NCBI RefSeq assembly: GCF_001046895.1
Contig: NZ_CAQI01000044.1
Coordinates: 425,690-489,689 of the forward strand
DNA length: 64,000 nt
Direction of reading: 5' to 3'
From: Pseudarthrobacter siccitolerans
Lineage (GTDB): Bacteria > Actinomycetota > Actinomycetes > Actinomycetales > Micrococcaceae
Under the pieces are notes generated by a model. The model saw only the letters and a list, made by a program, of their open reading frames with translations, was not told the DNA's origin and did not search any database. The translations under genes were made by a program, and so were the position numbers. Positions 18,931 to 28,110 of this stretch are shown piece after piece; the first letter of the stretch is position 1, and every line of letters starts with the position of its first letter.

Positions 18931-19041
18931 GTGTGAAACCTCTCCGGAAGGCAGCCTTCACGCCCGGCATCGGGCCTGGTCAGCAGTTCAATGACACCCT
19001 ACTCTAGTGAGATTTATCCGGAACAGTGACACGATGGAGTC

Positions 19042-19830
19042 ATGAGCGAAAGCAGCATCCCGTCACGTCCTGCCGCTTTCAGCTATCCCGGCCACGGGGC
19101 CAACGCCCGGATCGGCGTGGCCATCTGCCACGGCTTTACCGGCAGTCCCCTGAGCGTCCTGCCGTGGGCACAGCACCTCGCCTCGCAGGGCTACGCGGTC
19201 ACCGTTCCCCTGCTTCCCGGCCACGGCACGGACTGGCGCGAGCTTTCCCGGACCAGGTGGAACGACTGGTACGGAAGTTTCGAAACTGCCTACCTGGACC
19301 TTGCCGAAAGCACCGACACCTGCCTTGTTGCCGGCTTGTCCATGGGCGGAGCCATCGCCCTGCTTACTGCATCCCGGCATCCGGTGGCGGGCGTCTCGGT
19401 GGTCAACCCCGGCCTCAGCTTCTACGACCGGCGGATCCGGGTCATCGGCGTCCTGAAGTATTTCCAGAAAACGACCATGCCCATCCGTGAGGAGCAGGCC
19501 ACCGCCACCGTGACGGAGGACGGGGACTATTCACGCACTCCGCTTTCCGCGGTGCACGAGCTGAAGAAGCTGTTTGGGGCAGCGATCCGGGGCCTTACCC
19601 GCATTACAGCTCCGGTGCAGGTTTTCAAATCGCAGACGGACGAGGTGGTTCCGCCCACCTCCCTGGCCGTGCTGCGGCACCGCCTGGGCGCCCGCCTTAC
19701 CGAGGTAGTCAGCCTTGCCGGCAGCGGCCACGTAGCTACGCTGGATGTGGACGCGCCGGAGATCTTCGAGAAATCAAGCTCCTTTTTCCGCACCCATGCC
19801 CGCCAGACCACGTCGATGGAGACCCCATGA
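19042..19830 (+). CDS. Alpha/beta-hydrolase esterase or monoacylglycerol lipase, paralogue 1
   Basis: Serine hydrolase of the thermostable carboxylesterase (Est30-like) group. The nucleophile elbow is GLSMGGAIAL, the acid probably lies in FKSQTDEVVPP, and the histidine in AGSGHVATLDVD. The cap is small and the length (262) fits. There is no signal peptide, so it acts in the cytoplasm. Its stop overlaps the ATG of the next hydrolase as ATGA, and the two proteins are clearly homologous along their length. The neighbouring plsC and acyl-CoA ligase genes suggest a lipid substrate, but this is inferred. Confidence 0.85.
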   Translation: MSESSIPSRPAAFSYPGHGANARIGVAICHGFTGSPLSVLPWAQHLASQGYAVTVPLLPGHGTDWRELSRTRWNDWYGSFETAYLDLAESTDTCLVAGLSMGGAIALLTASRHPVAGVSVVNPGLSFYDRRIRVIGVLKYFQKTTMPIREEQATATVTEDGDYSRTPLSAVHELKKLFGAAIRGLTRITAPVQVFKSQTDEVVPPTSLAVLRHRLGARLTEVVSLAGSGHVATLDVDAPEIFEKSSSFFRTHARQTTSMETP

Positions 19831-20642
19831 CCTCCAGCCCTGACCACAGCCCCTTCAGCAGTCACTTCGGCAGCGACGGGCCCCGGATCGGCGTGGTCCT
19901 CTCACACGGGTTCACCGGCAGCCCCCATGGCCTGCGCTCCTGGGCGCACGCCTTTGCCGCCGCCGGTTTCGCTGTCCGGATGCCCCTGCTTCCAGGGCAC
20001 GGGACCAGCTGGCAGGACCTCGCGCGGACCCGGTGGCAGCAGTGGCACGGCGCACTCGACGAGGCCTACCTGGAACTGGATGCAGACTGCGACTACGTTT
20101 TCTCCGCCGGGCTGAGCATGGGCGGGGCACTCGCCCTGCGCATCGCCGCCACCCGTCCCGTGGCCGGAGTGGTCCTCGTGAATCCGGGGCTGGTGATTGA
20201 CGACCCCCGCGCCCCTCTCGCCGGGATCCTGAAGCTGATAATGAAAAGCACGCCGGCCATTGCCAATGACATCCTCAAGGAAGGCATGGACGAAGGAGCG
20301 TATCCGCGCACTCCCGTCGCCGCCGCCCACGAACTCAACAAGATGTTCAAGGACACCCTCAGGATCCTGCCCAGGGTCACGGCGCCCGTCCGGGTCTTTC
20401 GCTCCACCATCGACCACGTGGTATCCGATTCCAGCATCACGGCGCTTCGCCGCGGCCTCACGCACGCGCCCCTGGAGCTTATCCGGTTGGAAAACAGCTA
20501 CCACGTGGCCACCATGGACAACGACGCGGAGCAGATCTTCGAAGGCTCCGTGGACTTCATCCGCAGCGTTGTCGCGGCCGCCGGTCCCGCTTCCGCCTTT
20601 CCCGCACCATCCGGCCAGGAGGCTTCCCGTGAACAGGCCTGA
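19827..20642 (+). CDS. Alpha/beta-hydrolase esterase, paralogue 2
   Basis: Second serine hydrolase of the pair. Matching landmarks: HGFTGSPHGLRSWA (oxyanion region), GLSMGGALAL (nucleophile), FRSTIDHVVSD (acid), ENSYHVATMDND (histidine). The C-terminus adds a short Ala/Pro tail. Coupled to paralogue 1 by a four-base overlap, and its 3' end overlaps the next gene by 14 bases, so the three form one operon. A tandem duplication followed by divergence is the simplest origin. Confidence 0.85.
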   Translation: MTSSPDHSPFSSHFGSDGPRIGVVLSHGFTGSPHGLRSWAHAFAAAGFAVRMPLLPGHGTSWQDLARTRWQQWHGALDEAYLELDADCDYVFSAGLSMGGALALRIAATRPVAGVVLVNPGLVIDDPRAPLAGILKLIMKSTPAIANDILKEGMDEGAYPRTPVAAAHELNKMFKDTLRILPRVTAPVRVFRSTIDHVVSDSSITALRRGLTHAPLELIRLENSYHVATMDNDAEQIFEGSVDFIRSVVAAAGPASAFPAPSGQEASREQA

Positions 20643-21195
20643 CCCCGGCTCACCGGACCAGGGCGCCAACCAGGACGACGCCGTCTGGCTCGACCTGGTG
20701 GCCCGGCTTGAAGGAAACTCCCCGGCCGATACCGGCGACGCGTCAACAGAGCCGTCGCTTGGTACGCAGAGCGGCACACCTGCCGCAGCGGGAAGGCCAG
20801 CCTCCTTCCGGGACTTCGACCCCCTGGGCCTTGCCGCGCCCACCGAACTCTCTGCCAACGAACGGCAGGACGCCTCGGCCTCCGGCCGGCAAGCCGATAC
20901 GTCCGCCGTGGACCGCAGCGGGGCAGGGCCGCGCGATTATGACGCCCCGGAGGACGAGGGCGAATTCATCCCCGAGGATCCGCCCAGCCTCGCCGGCACG
21001 GATCCGTTGACCATGCTGGCCTGGCTCGCGGCGGTAGGCGGGCCCATAGCCCTCCTGTTGTCCGCCATGTTCTGGCGCTCGGCGCCGCTGCTGGCCATTG
21101 TGGGAATCGTGGCCGTGTTTGTCCTGGGGACGGTCTACCTGATCATGAAGCTTCCGCAGGAAAAAGACGAGAACGACGACGGCGCCCGGGTTTAG
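20629..21195 (+). CDS. Acidic two-span membrane protein, function unknown
   Basis: 188 residues. The first 120 are polar and acidic (for example DYDAPEDEGEFIPEDPPS), with two hydrophobic segments near the C-terminus (LTMLAWLAAVGGPIALLLSA and LLAIVGIVAVFVLGTVYLIM) and a charged tail. I chose the GTG at 20629 (MNRPDPGSPDQ) because AGGAGG lies seven bases before it. The gene begins inside the previous hydrolase gene. No family was recognised; proteins of this shape accompany the hydrolase pair in related genomes as far as I recall. Confidence 0.78.
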   Translation: MNRPDPGSPDQGANQDDAVWLDLVARLEGNSPADTGDASTEPSLGTQSGTPAAAGRPASFRDFDPLGLAAPTELSANERQDASASGRQADTSAVDRSGAGPRDYDAPEDEGEFIPEDPPSLAGTDPLTMLAWLAAVGGPIALLLSAMFWRSAPLLAIVGIVAVFVLGTVYLIMKLPQEKDENDDGARV

Positions 21196-21212
21196 TGCCC
21201 CGGTCCACCACG

Positions 21213-22304
21213 TCAGCCGCGCAGCCTGCTGCTGACCCGGGAGAGGTCCGCCGCGCCAATCAGTCCGGCGTTCGGGCCCAGTGCCGCCAGCTCGATGCCG
21301 GCCGCGGGCCGGAAGCCCCGACCGGTCAGGTTCCGGGCGAAGGCCTTCCGGGCAGGCTCCACCAAGAGGTCCCCGGCCGAACACAGGCCGCCGCCGATGA
21401 CGAACAGGCCCGGATCCAGCGCCGCCGCCAGGTTGGCAAGCCCCAGCCCAAGCCACTCGCCCACTTCGTCAATAAGTTCGCGTGAGGCAGCGTCCCCGCC
21501 GAGGGCCAGTTCGGTGACTGTTGCTCCAGTGATGGTTTCGGAGTGTCCGCCTACGGCCGCCAGGAGCTCCTGCGCCACCGGACCGTTGGCCCGCGCCAGG
21601 ATGCGCGCTTCCCGCCCCAATGCGTTGCCGGAGGCATACTGCTCCCAGCACCCCCGGTTGCCGCACTCGCACCGGTGCCCGCCGGGCATGATGATCTGGT
21701 GGCCGAACTCGCCGGCCACCCCAAACCTGCCGCGCTCCACCCGGCCGTCCATCACCATGGCTCCGCCGATTCCCGTGCCCAGGGTGATGCATACCAGCCG
21801 GTCCTCACCCTGCCCGGCACCAAAGCGCCATTCAGCCCAGGCCGCGGCATCGGCGTCGTTGGCCAGCAGGACCGGCCGGCGCAGGAGTTTCTGGAGGTTC
21901 TCCCGCAACGGCTCGTTACGCCAGGCGAGGTGCGGGCTGAAAAGCACCGTTCCGCCATCGAGGTCCATCCACCCGGCCGCTCCGATCCCTACGGACCAGA
22001 TCCGGTGCCCGCGGCCCAGCTCCTCAACAAGCTCGACGATGACCTGTTCCACTGCCCGCGGATCCGTCCCGGGGGTGGAACGGCGGGCTTCGCTGAGGAT
22101 CCTGCCCTCGGCGTCCACCACGCCGGCGGCAACCTTGGTTCCGCCAATGTCGATGCCGATGGCCAGGCCCCGCCGCCCGAGGCGCAGGTGCTCACGGAAG
22201 CTTTCACCGTGCCGCCTTCGCGCCCTGCCGGGATTTGGGCGCTGCCTCCATGGAACCGGTCGTCGCAGGGGGCCGGCCTGTTCGCCGGGGGGCGGTGCAT
22301 ACAT
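21213..22304 (-). CDS. ROK-family glucokinase
   Basis: ATP-dependent sugar kinase. The N-terminal phosphate motif GIDIGGTKVAAGVVD, the sugar-binding ENDADAAAWAEW-type region (LLANDADAAAWAEWRFG), and the ROK zinc motif HRCECGNRGCWEQYASG are present, so glucose is the likely substrate. About 50 residues precede the ROK domain. I chose the ATG at 22304 (MYAPPPGEQ) since a TAGAAT -10 hexamer lies eight bases before it and no ribosome site is needed; a longer frame upstream would run through that promoter. It is convergent with the membrane protein gene and divergent from the acyl-CoA ligase gene. Confidence 0.88.
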   Translation of the reverse strand: MYAPPPGEQAGPLRRPVPWRQRPNPGRARRRHGESFREHLRLGRRGLAIGIDIGGTKVAAGVVDAEGRILSEARRSTPGTDPRAVEQVIVELVEELGRGHRIWSVGIGAAGWMDLDGGTVLFSPHLAWRNEPLRENLQKLLRRPVLLANDADAAAWAEWRFGAGQGEDRLVCITLGTGIGGAMVMDGRVERGRFGVAGEFGHQIIMPGGHRCECGNRGCWEQYASGNALGREARILARANGPVAQELLAAVGGHSETITGATVTELALGGDAASRELIDEVGEWLGLGLANLAAALDPGLFVIGGGLCSAGDLLVEPARKAFARNLTGRGFRPAAGIELAALGPNAGLIGAADLSRVSSRLRG

Positions 22305-22312
22305 AATCAACC

Positions 22313-22318
22313 ATTCTA
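22313..22318 (-). promoter_or_regulatory. -10 hexamer for near-leaderless glucokinase mRNA
   Basis: Minus-strand TAGAAT lies eight bases before the chosen ATG, which places the transcript start at or a few bases before the start codon. No convincing -35 hexamer is seen. Confidence 0.45.
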
Positions 22319-22392
22319 GGCGTGCCCCTCCCGGGCTGGCGGCTGCGCGGCCAGCATGTCCAGGCAAGCGTGCGGGCCGGGCATTGACGGCT

Positions 22393-22412
22393 AAGTTACC
22401 GACCAGTAACTT
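22393..22412. promoter_or_regulatory. TetR-type operator palindrome upstream of the acyl-CoA ligase
   Basis: AAGTTAC-CGACCA-GTAACTT is a 7-bp inverted repeat with a six-base spacer; the inner part, TTACCGACCAGTAA, has the TTACYGRYCRGTAA shape common to TetR-family regulators of fatty-acid genes. It lies about 80 bases upstream of the ligase start. No regulator gene is adjacent. Confidence 0.55.
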
Positions 22413-22492
22413 TAGATACTGCACGGCCCGCTGCAGGCGTACTAGTCTTTAGGCATACCCTGCCCGGGTCTTCGGATATCAAAGGAGCTATA

Positions 22493-24301
22493 GTGCGTGA
22501 ATTCAGTGTTCCGCCTCTTGTTGTTGTCCCACCGGAAACCAACATCACGGACCTGGTCCTGCGGCAGGCCGCCAAGCCCAGCAACCCCTCACTGTTTTCC
22601 CGACTGGACTCCGCGGGATCCTGGCAGGACGTTAGCGCCACGGATTTCCTCGCCGACGTCAGCGCCCTCGCCAAGGGCCTGATGGCCAGCGGCGTGGCCG
22701 CCGGCGACCGCGTGGGGATTATGTCCCGGACCCGTTACGAGTGGGCCCTGGTGGATTTCGCCATCTGGTTTGCCGGAGGCGTATCGGTGCCGATCTATGA
22801 GACCTCCTCCCCCTCACAAGTCGCCTGGAACCTGGGCGACTCCGGTGCGGTGGCAGCCTTCGGCGAAGCGGCCCACCACGAGGACGTGATCCGCCAGGCA
22901 GTGAACGCCGAGGGACTCACCGCGCTCCAGCACGTGTGGCAGCTCGAAGGTCAGGGGCTGGATGCGCTTCGCGAGGCCGGCAGGAACGTCAGCGACGAAG
23001 AACTGGAAGCGCGCCGCACCTCAGCCAACCTGTCCGACGTCGCCACCATCATCTACACCTCAGGAACCACCGGACGCCCCAAGGGCTGCGAACTCACGCA
23101 CGGCAACTTCGTGGAACTGTCGGAGAACGCGCTGGCCATCATCGGCGAGATCGTCCACGAGAACGCCAAGACCATCATGTTCCTGCCGTTGGCCCACGTT
23201 TTCGCCCGTTTTATCTCTGTTCTGGCCATGGCAGCCGGAACCACCGTGGCCCACACGCCGGACATCAAGAACCTCCTCTCCGACCTGCAGAGCTACGAGC
23301 CCACCTTCATCCTCGCCGTGCCCCGCGTGTTCGAGAAGGTCTACAACTCGGCGCTGACCAAGGCCGAGGACGGCGGCAAGGGAGCCATCTTCCACCGGGC
23401 TGCCGATACCGCCATCGCCTTCTCCAAGGCACGCCAGAACGGGCGCGTGGGCCTGGGACTGAAGCTTCGCCACGCCCTCTTCGACAAGCTTGTGTACGGC
23501 AAGCTGCGGGCCGCGATGGGTGGGCACGTTGCGCACGCGGTATCCGGCGGCGGGCCGCTGGGCGAACGCCTGGGCCACTTCTTCCAGGGCATCGGCCTGC
23601 AGGTGCTTGAAGGCTACGGCCTCACCGAAACCACCGCCCCCATCTCCGTCAACACTCCGTCATTGATCAAGATCGGCTCCGTCGGCAAACCCCTTCCGGG
23701 TAACGCCGTCAGGATCGCCGAAGACGGCGAGATCCTGGCCAAGGGTGTCTGCGTGATGCGCGGCTACTACAAGCGCGAGGACCTCACCGGAGAAACGTTC
23801 GACGGCGACTGGTTCCGTACCGGCGACGTCGGCCGCCTCGACGAGGACGGTTTCGTCTGGATCACCGGGCGCAAGAAGGAAATCATCGTCACCGCCGGCG
23901 GCAAGAACGTGATCCCCGCGCTGCTCGAGGACCAGATCCGCGCCGACGCCCTGGTCTCCCAGGTGCTGGTGGTCGGTGACAACCGGCCCTTCATCGGGGC
24001 TTTGGTCACGCTGGACCAGGAGGCCCTGCCCGGTTGGCTGCAACGCCACGGCCTGCCAGCCACCACTTCCCTGGCGGAAGCCGCGAAGAATTCCGTGGTC
24101 AAGGCGGCAGTCCAGGACCTCATCACCGCGGCAAACTCCTCGGTTTCCCAAGCCGAGGCCATCAAGTCGTTCCGCATAGTCCCCGCCGACTTCACCGAGG
24201 CATCAGGCCACCTGACCCCGTCCATGAAGGTCAAGCGCGCCCAGGTCATGAAGGACTTCGAGACCGTCATCGAAGAAATGTACGCAACACCACGGTCGTA
24301 G
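22493..24301 (+). CDS. Long-chain fatty-acid-CoA ligase (FadD15-like)
   Basis: Activates long-chain fatty acids to acyl-CoA through an acyl-adenylate. The AMP-binding signature is IIYTSGTTGRPKGCELTHGN (about residue 185). GYGLTETTAP and the C-terminal WFRTGDVGRLDEDGF and TGRKKEIIVTAGGKNV motifs are in place. The 602 residues fit the FadD15/AMP-ligase length. GTG start with AAGGAG seven bases upstream. In M. tuberculosis fadD15 lies near aroG/Rv2182c, as here. It is probably controlled through the palindrome at 22393-22412. Confidence 0.92.
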   Translation: MREFSVPPLVVVPPETNITDLVLRQAAKPSNPSLFSRLDSAGSWQDVSATDFLADVSALAKGLMASGVAAGDRVGIMSRTRYEWALVDFAIWFAGGVSVPIYETSSPSQVAWNLGDSGAVAAFGEAAHHEDVIRQAVNAEGLTALQHVWQLEGQGLDALREAGRNVSDEELEARRTSANLSDVATIIYTSGTTGRPKGCELTHGNFVELSENALAIIGEIVHENAKTIMFLPLAHVFARFISVLAMAAGTTVAHTPDIKNLLSDLQSYEPTFILAVPRVFEKVYNSALTKAEDGGKGAIFHRAADTAIAFSKARQNGRVGLGLKLRHALFDKLVYGKLRAAMGGHVAHAVSGGGPLGERLGHFFQGIGLQVLEGYGLTETTAPISVNTPSLIKIGSVGKPLPGNAVRIAEDGEILAKGVCVMRGYYKREDLTGETFDGDWFRTGDVGRLDEDGFVWITGRKKEIIVTAGGKNVIPALLEDQIRADALVSQVLVVGDNRPFIGALVTLDQEALPGWLQRHGLPATTSLAEAAKNSVVKAAVQDLITAANSSVSQAEAIKSFRIVPADFTEASGHLTPSMKVKRAQVMKDFETVIEEMYATPRS

Positions 24302-24352
24302 CAAAGCACCACGCAGAGGATCGGGGCCTGCCTCCACCACTGCCGCAAACGC

Positions 24353-24388
24353 AACGAGAGGGTCCTCCTGATGGGGGACCCTCTCGTT
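24353..24388. terminator. Bidirectional terminator between fadD-like gene and pyc
   Basis: AACGAGAGGGTCC pairs perfectly with GGACCCTCTCGTT around a ten-base loop. It lies between two convergent stops (24301 and 24411). Confidence 0.85.
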
Positions 24389-24410
24389 GTACGGGGCTAA
24401 CTCGGCGGCT

Positions 24411-27400
24411 CTACTGCTCCACTACCAGCAGCAAGTCTCCACCCTGGACCTGCTCCACGGAGGAGATGGCGAGGCGGGAAACCTTGCCCGCCACCGGCGT
24501 CGTGATGGATGCTTCCATCTTCATGGCCTCGATGGTGGCCACGGTGTCGCCCGCGTTGACTTCGTCACCCGGCTTGACCGTGACGGTCACGGCACCGGCG
24601 AACGGGGCAGCGACGTGGCCCGGCTGGGCGGGGTCCGCCTTCTCGGCGGCCTTGACGTTGCTGACCACTGAACGGTCGCGGACCACAACAGGACGTGACT
24701 GGCCGTTCAGGGTGCACATGACCGTGCGCATGCCCTTCTCGTCAGGCTCTGAGACGGCTTCCAGGGAAGCGATCAGCCGCACGCCCTTCTCCAGCTGGAT
24801 CTCGTGCTCCTTGCCGCGCTGGAGGCCGTACAGGTAGTCGCGGGTATCCAGGACCGAGATGTTGCCGTAGGTTTCCACGCTCTTCAGGTAGTCCTTGGTG
24901 GGGCCGTCGAAGAGCAGCCTGTTGAGAGTGTGCTGGCGGGTCTTGGAGTCGGACTTCAGGGCAGCACTGTCCTCCGCACTGAGCTCCGCGTCCCGGACCT
25001 TCACGCTCCGGCCCTGGAGGGCTTTGGTGCGGAAAGGCTCGGGCCAGCCGCCCGGAGGGTCGCCGAGTTCGCCGGACAGGAATCCAATGACCGAATCCGG
25101 GATGTCGTAGTTCTGGGGGTTCTCGTTGAAGTCTGCCGGGTCCGCGTTCAGGCCCACCAGGTGCAGGGCGAGGTCGCCCACCACCTTCGAGGACGGGGTC
25201 ACCTTGACCAGGCGGCCCAGGATCCGGTCGGCGGCGGTGTACATGTCCTCGATGGCTTCAAACCGCTCGCCCAGGCCCAGTGCCATTGCCTGCTGGCGGA
25301 GGTTGGAGAGCTGGCCGCCGGGGATCTCGTGCTGGTACACGCGGCCGGTGGGGCCCGGAAGGCCTGATTCGAACGGTGCGTAGACGCGGCGGACAGCCTC
25401 CCAGTACGGTTCCAGCGAGCTGACGGCCTCGAGGCTGAGCCCGGTGTCCCGCGGGGTGTGTGCCAGGGCTGCCACCAGGGCCGAGGCTGAGGGCTGGCTG
25501 GTGGTTCCCGCCAGGGACGCAGAGGCGACGTCGACGGCGTCCACACCGGCATCCACGGCAGCCAGCAGGGTGGCCAGCTGGCCTCCGGCGGTGTCGTGGG
25601 TGTGCAGGTGCACCGGAAGGTCGAAGCGTTCCCGGAGTGCTGAGACCAGCTTCGCGGCTGCCGCCGGACGGAGCAGGCCGGCCATGTCCTTGATGGCCAG
25701 GATGTGGGCCCCGGCGTCAACGATCCGCTGAGCGAGCTCCAGGTAGTAGTCCAGGGTGTAGAGCTTCTCGTTGGGGTCCAGCATGTCGCCCGTGTAGCAG
25801 AGGGCAACTTCCGCCACCGCAGTGCCGGTGGCCCGCACCGCACGGATGGCGGGGGCCATCTGGCTGACGTCGTTCAGGGCGTCGAAGATCCGGAAGATGT
25901 CGATACCGGTGGCCGCGGCCTCGTTGACGAAGGCTTCGGTGACTTCCTCGGGGTACGGCGTGTACCCCACGGTGTTGCGGCCGCGCAGGAGCATCTGCAG
26001 GCAGACGTTCGGAAGCGCCTGGCGCAGGGCAGCAAGCCGGTCCCAGGGGTCTTCGCCCAGGAACCGCAGGGCAACATCGTATGTGGCACCGCCCCAGGCC
26101 TCCACGGACAGCAGCTGCGGCAGGAGTGCGGTCACGGCGGGGCCGGCAGCGACGAGGTCGCGGGTCCGGACGCGGGTGGCGAGCAGCGACTGGTGTGCGT
26201 CGCGGAAAGTGGTGTCCGTGACGGCCACCGCGTCCTGCTCACGAAGCGCTTTGGCGAAGCCTTCCGGTCCCAGCTCGAGGAGCTTCTGGCGTGAGCCGGG
26301 TGCGGCCTGCTGGTCCTTGACGGACGGCAGCTTGCTGGCGGGGTTGGAGTGGACCGTGAGTTCGCCGTTGGGCTTGTTGACGGTGACTTCGGCCAGCCAG
26401 GTGAGGAGCTTGGTCCCGCGGTCCGCGGAAACCCGGGCCTTGAGGAGCTCCGGGCGCTCGTCGATGAAGGACGTGGCCACATCGCCGGCAATGAAGTCGG
26501 GATGGTCGAGCACTGCCTGCAGGAAGGAGATGTTGGTGGAAACGCCGCGGATCCGGAATTCCGCAAGGGCACGGCGTGCGCGGGCCACGGCAGCCGGGTA
26601 GTCCCGGCCGCGGCAGGTGAGCTTGACCAGCATGGAGTCGAAGTGCGGGCTGATTTCGGCACCCGAGTAGACGGTGCCGCCGTCGAGCCGCACACCCGCG
26701 CCGCCGGCGGAGCGGTAGCCGGTGATCTTTCCGACGTCGGGGCGGAAGCCGTTGGCCGGGTCTTCGGTGGTGATGCGGCTCTGCAGTGCGGCGCCGCGCA
26801 GCTTGACCGTGTCCTGGGAGAGGCCAAGGTCAGCCAGGGTCTCTCCGGCGGCGATGCGCATCTGTGCCTGGACGAGGTCGACGTCGGTCACCTCTTCGGT
26901 GACGGTGTGCTCCACCTGGATGCGGGGGTTCATCTCGATGAAGACGTGCTGGCCCGCGCGTTCACCCACAGTGTCCACGAGGAATTCCACGGTGCCGGCG
27001 TTGACGTAGTTCAAGGCCTTGGCGAATTTGACGGCGTCCCGGTAGAGCGCCTGCCGGATGCCCTCGTCCAGGTTGGGAGCCGGGGCGATCTCGATGACCT
27101 TCTGGTGGCGCCGCTGGATGGAGCAGTCCCGCTCGAACAGGTGCATCACGTTGCTCTCGGCGTCGGCGAGGATCTGTACTTCGATGTGCCGCGGGCGCAG
27201 TACTGCCTGTTCGAGGAACATGGTGGGATCACCGAACGCGGCGTCGGCCTCGCGCATCGCGGACTGCAATGCCTCGGGCAGGGCCTCACGGGTGTCCACC
27301 CGGCGCATGCCGCGTCCGCCGCCGCCGGCCACGGCCTTGGCGAAGATGGGGAAACCGATCTCATCGGCTGCGGCAAGGAGTTCGTCCAGGTCCTTCGAAG

Positions 27401-27809
27401 GAGCGCTGGACTTGAGGACCGGAACGCCGGCGTCACGCGCGGCTTTCAGCGCCGCCACCTTGTTGCCGGCAAGTTCCAGCACTTCAGCCGGAGGGCCAAC
27501 GAAGGTGATGCCGGCGTCCTTGGCTGCCCGGGCAAGGTCGGGGTTTTCGGAGAGGAACCCGTAACCGGGGTAGATGGCGTCCGCACCGGACTCCTTGGCA
27601 ACCCGCACTATTTCTGCAACGTCCAGGTACGCACGGACGGGGTGGCCCTCTTCGCCAATCAGGTAGGCCTCGTCCGCCTTCTGGCGGTGGATCGAGTTCC
27701 TGTCTTCCTGTGGGAAAACGGCAACGGTCTTTGCGCCCAGCTCGTAGCCGGCGCGGAAGGCCCTGATCGCGATTTCGCCGCGGTTGGCCACCAGAACTTT
27801 GGAAAACAT
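24411..27809 (-). CDS. pyc: Pyruvate carboxylase
   Basis: Biotin-dependent anaplerotic enzyme that makes oxaloacetate from pyruvate, bicarbonate and ATP. The 1132-residue single chain has all domains in order: biotin carboxylase at the N-terminus (ATP-grasp with GGGGRGMRRV), carboxyltransferase in the middle (DTTFRDAHQSLLATRVRT with DIFRIFDALNDV), and a C-terminal biotinyl domain with EAMKMEAS. The start MFSKVLVANRGEIAIRAFR is standard, with AGGAGAAG upstream. It is complete and monocistronic in appearance. About 300 bases separate it from the divergent ParA gene. Confidence 0.97.
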   Translation of the reverse strand: MFSKVLVANRGEIAIRAFRAGYELGAKTVAVFPQEDRNSIHRQKADEAYLIGEEGHPVRAYLDVAEIVRVAKESGADAIYPGYGFLSENPDLARAAKDAGITFVGPPAEVLELAGNKVAALKAARDAGVPVLKSSAPSKDLDELLAAADEIGFPIFAKAVAGGGGRGMRRVDTREALPEALQSAMREADAAFGDPTMFLEQAVLRPRHIEVQILADAESNVMHLFERDCSIQRRHQKVIEIAPAPNLDEGIRQALYRDAVKFAKALNYVNAGTVEFLVDTVGERAGQHVFIEMNPRIQVEHTVTEEVTDVDLVQAQMRIAAGETLADLGLSQDTVKLRGAALQSRITTEDPANGFRPDVGKITGYRSAGGAGVRLDGGTVYSGAEISPHFDSMLVKLTCRGRDYPAAVARARRALAEFRIRGVSTNISFLQAVLDHPDFIAGDVATSFIDERPELLKARVSADRGTKLLTWLAEVTVNKPNGELTVHSNPASKLPSVKDQQAAPGSRQKLLELGPEGFAKALREQDAVAVTDTTFRDAHQSLLATRVRTRDLVAAGPAVTALLPQLLSVEAWGGATYDVALRFLGEDPWDRLAALRQALPNVCLQMLLRGRNTVGYTPYPEEVTEAFVNEAAATGIDIFRIFDALNDVSQMAPAIRAVRATGTAVAEVALCYTGDMLDPNEKLYTLDYYLELAQRIVDAGAHILAIKDMAGLLRPAAAAKLVSALRERFDLPVHLHTHDTAGGQLATLLAAVDAGVDAVDVASASLAGTTSQPSASALVAALAHTPRDTGLSLEAVSSLEPYWEAVRRVYAPFESGLPGPTGRVYQHEIPGGQLSNLRQQAMALGLGERFEAIEDMYTAADRILGRLVKVTPSSKVVGDLALHLVGLNADPADFNENPQNYDIPDSVIGFLSGELGDPPGGWPEPFRTKALQGRSVKVRDAELSAEDSAALKSDSKTRQHTLNRLLFDGPTKDYLKSVETYGNISVLDTRDYLYGLQRGKEHEIQLEKGVRLIASLEAVSEPDEKGMRTVMCTLNGQSRPVVVRDRSVVSNVKAAEKADPAQPGHVAAPFAGAVTVTVKPGDEVNAGDTVATIEAMKMEASITTPVAGKVSRLAISSVEQVQGGDLLLVVEQ

Positions 27810-28110
27810 ACTTCTCCTGCATCATTGCGGGTGGATCGGTGAGTGGTCACAGTGTCTAGGACCTACAAGGACAAACACAAATCTTTGTGGCCACCATCAC
27901 AGATTTTCCCGTCATGTCCCGAACCCTTTCGCCGGGCCGGGCGGAAACCGCCTTCAACAGCACAGTCGGTGCCATGCCGACGCCCTTAAAGCGGGATTCG
28001 CCGACGCATCCACATATGATGAGTAGGGCGGCAGGACCGTCCGGCTTCGGCACTGCCGGAGCAAACATTACCCCCAACACGGCATCCGGCGTTAGGTTTT
28101 GGTCTCTCAA
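27810..28110. other. Divergent intergenic region pyc / ParA ATPase
   Basis: Noncoding. It contains the palindrome at 27876-27889 (CACAAATCTTTGTG) 67 bases upstream of pyc, and otherwise no gene. Promoters for both flanking genes must lie here, but I could not fix their cores. Confidence 0.6.
27876..27889. promoter_or_regulatory. Palindrome CACAAA-TC-TTTGTG upstream of pyc
   Basis: Perfect 6-bp arms with a two-base centre, in a position suited to control of pyc. The regulator is unknown. Confidence 0.35.

Noticed and set aside
26349..27842. Long plus-strand open frame opposite pyc
   Set aside because: Mirror frame of a well-supported pyruvate carboxylase; no ribosome site and no motif.
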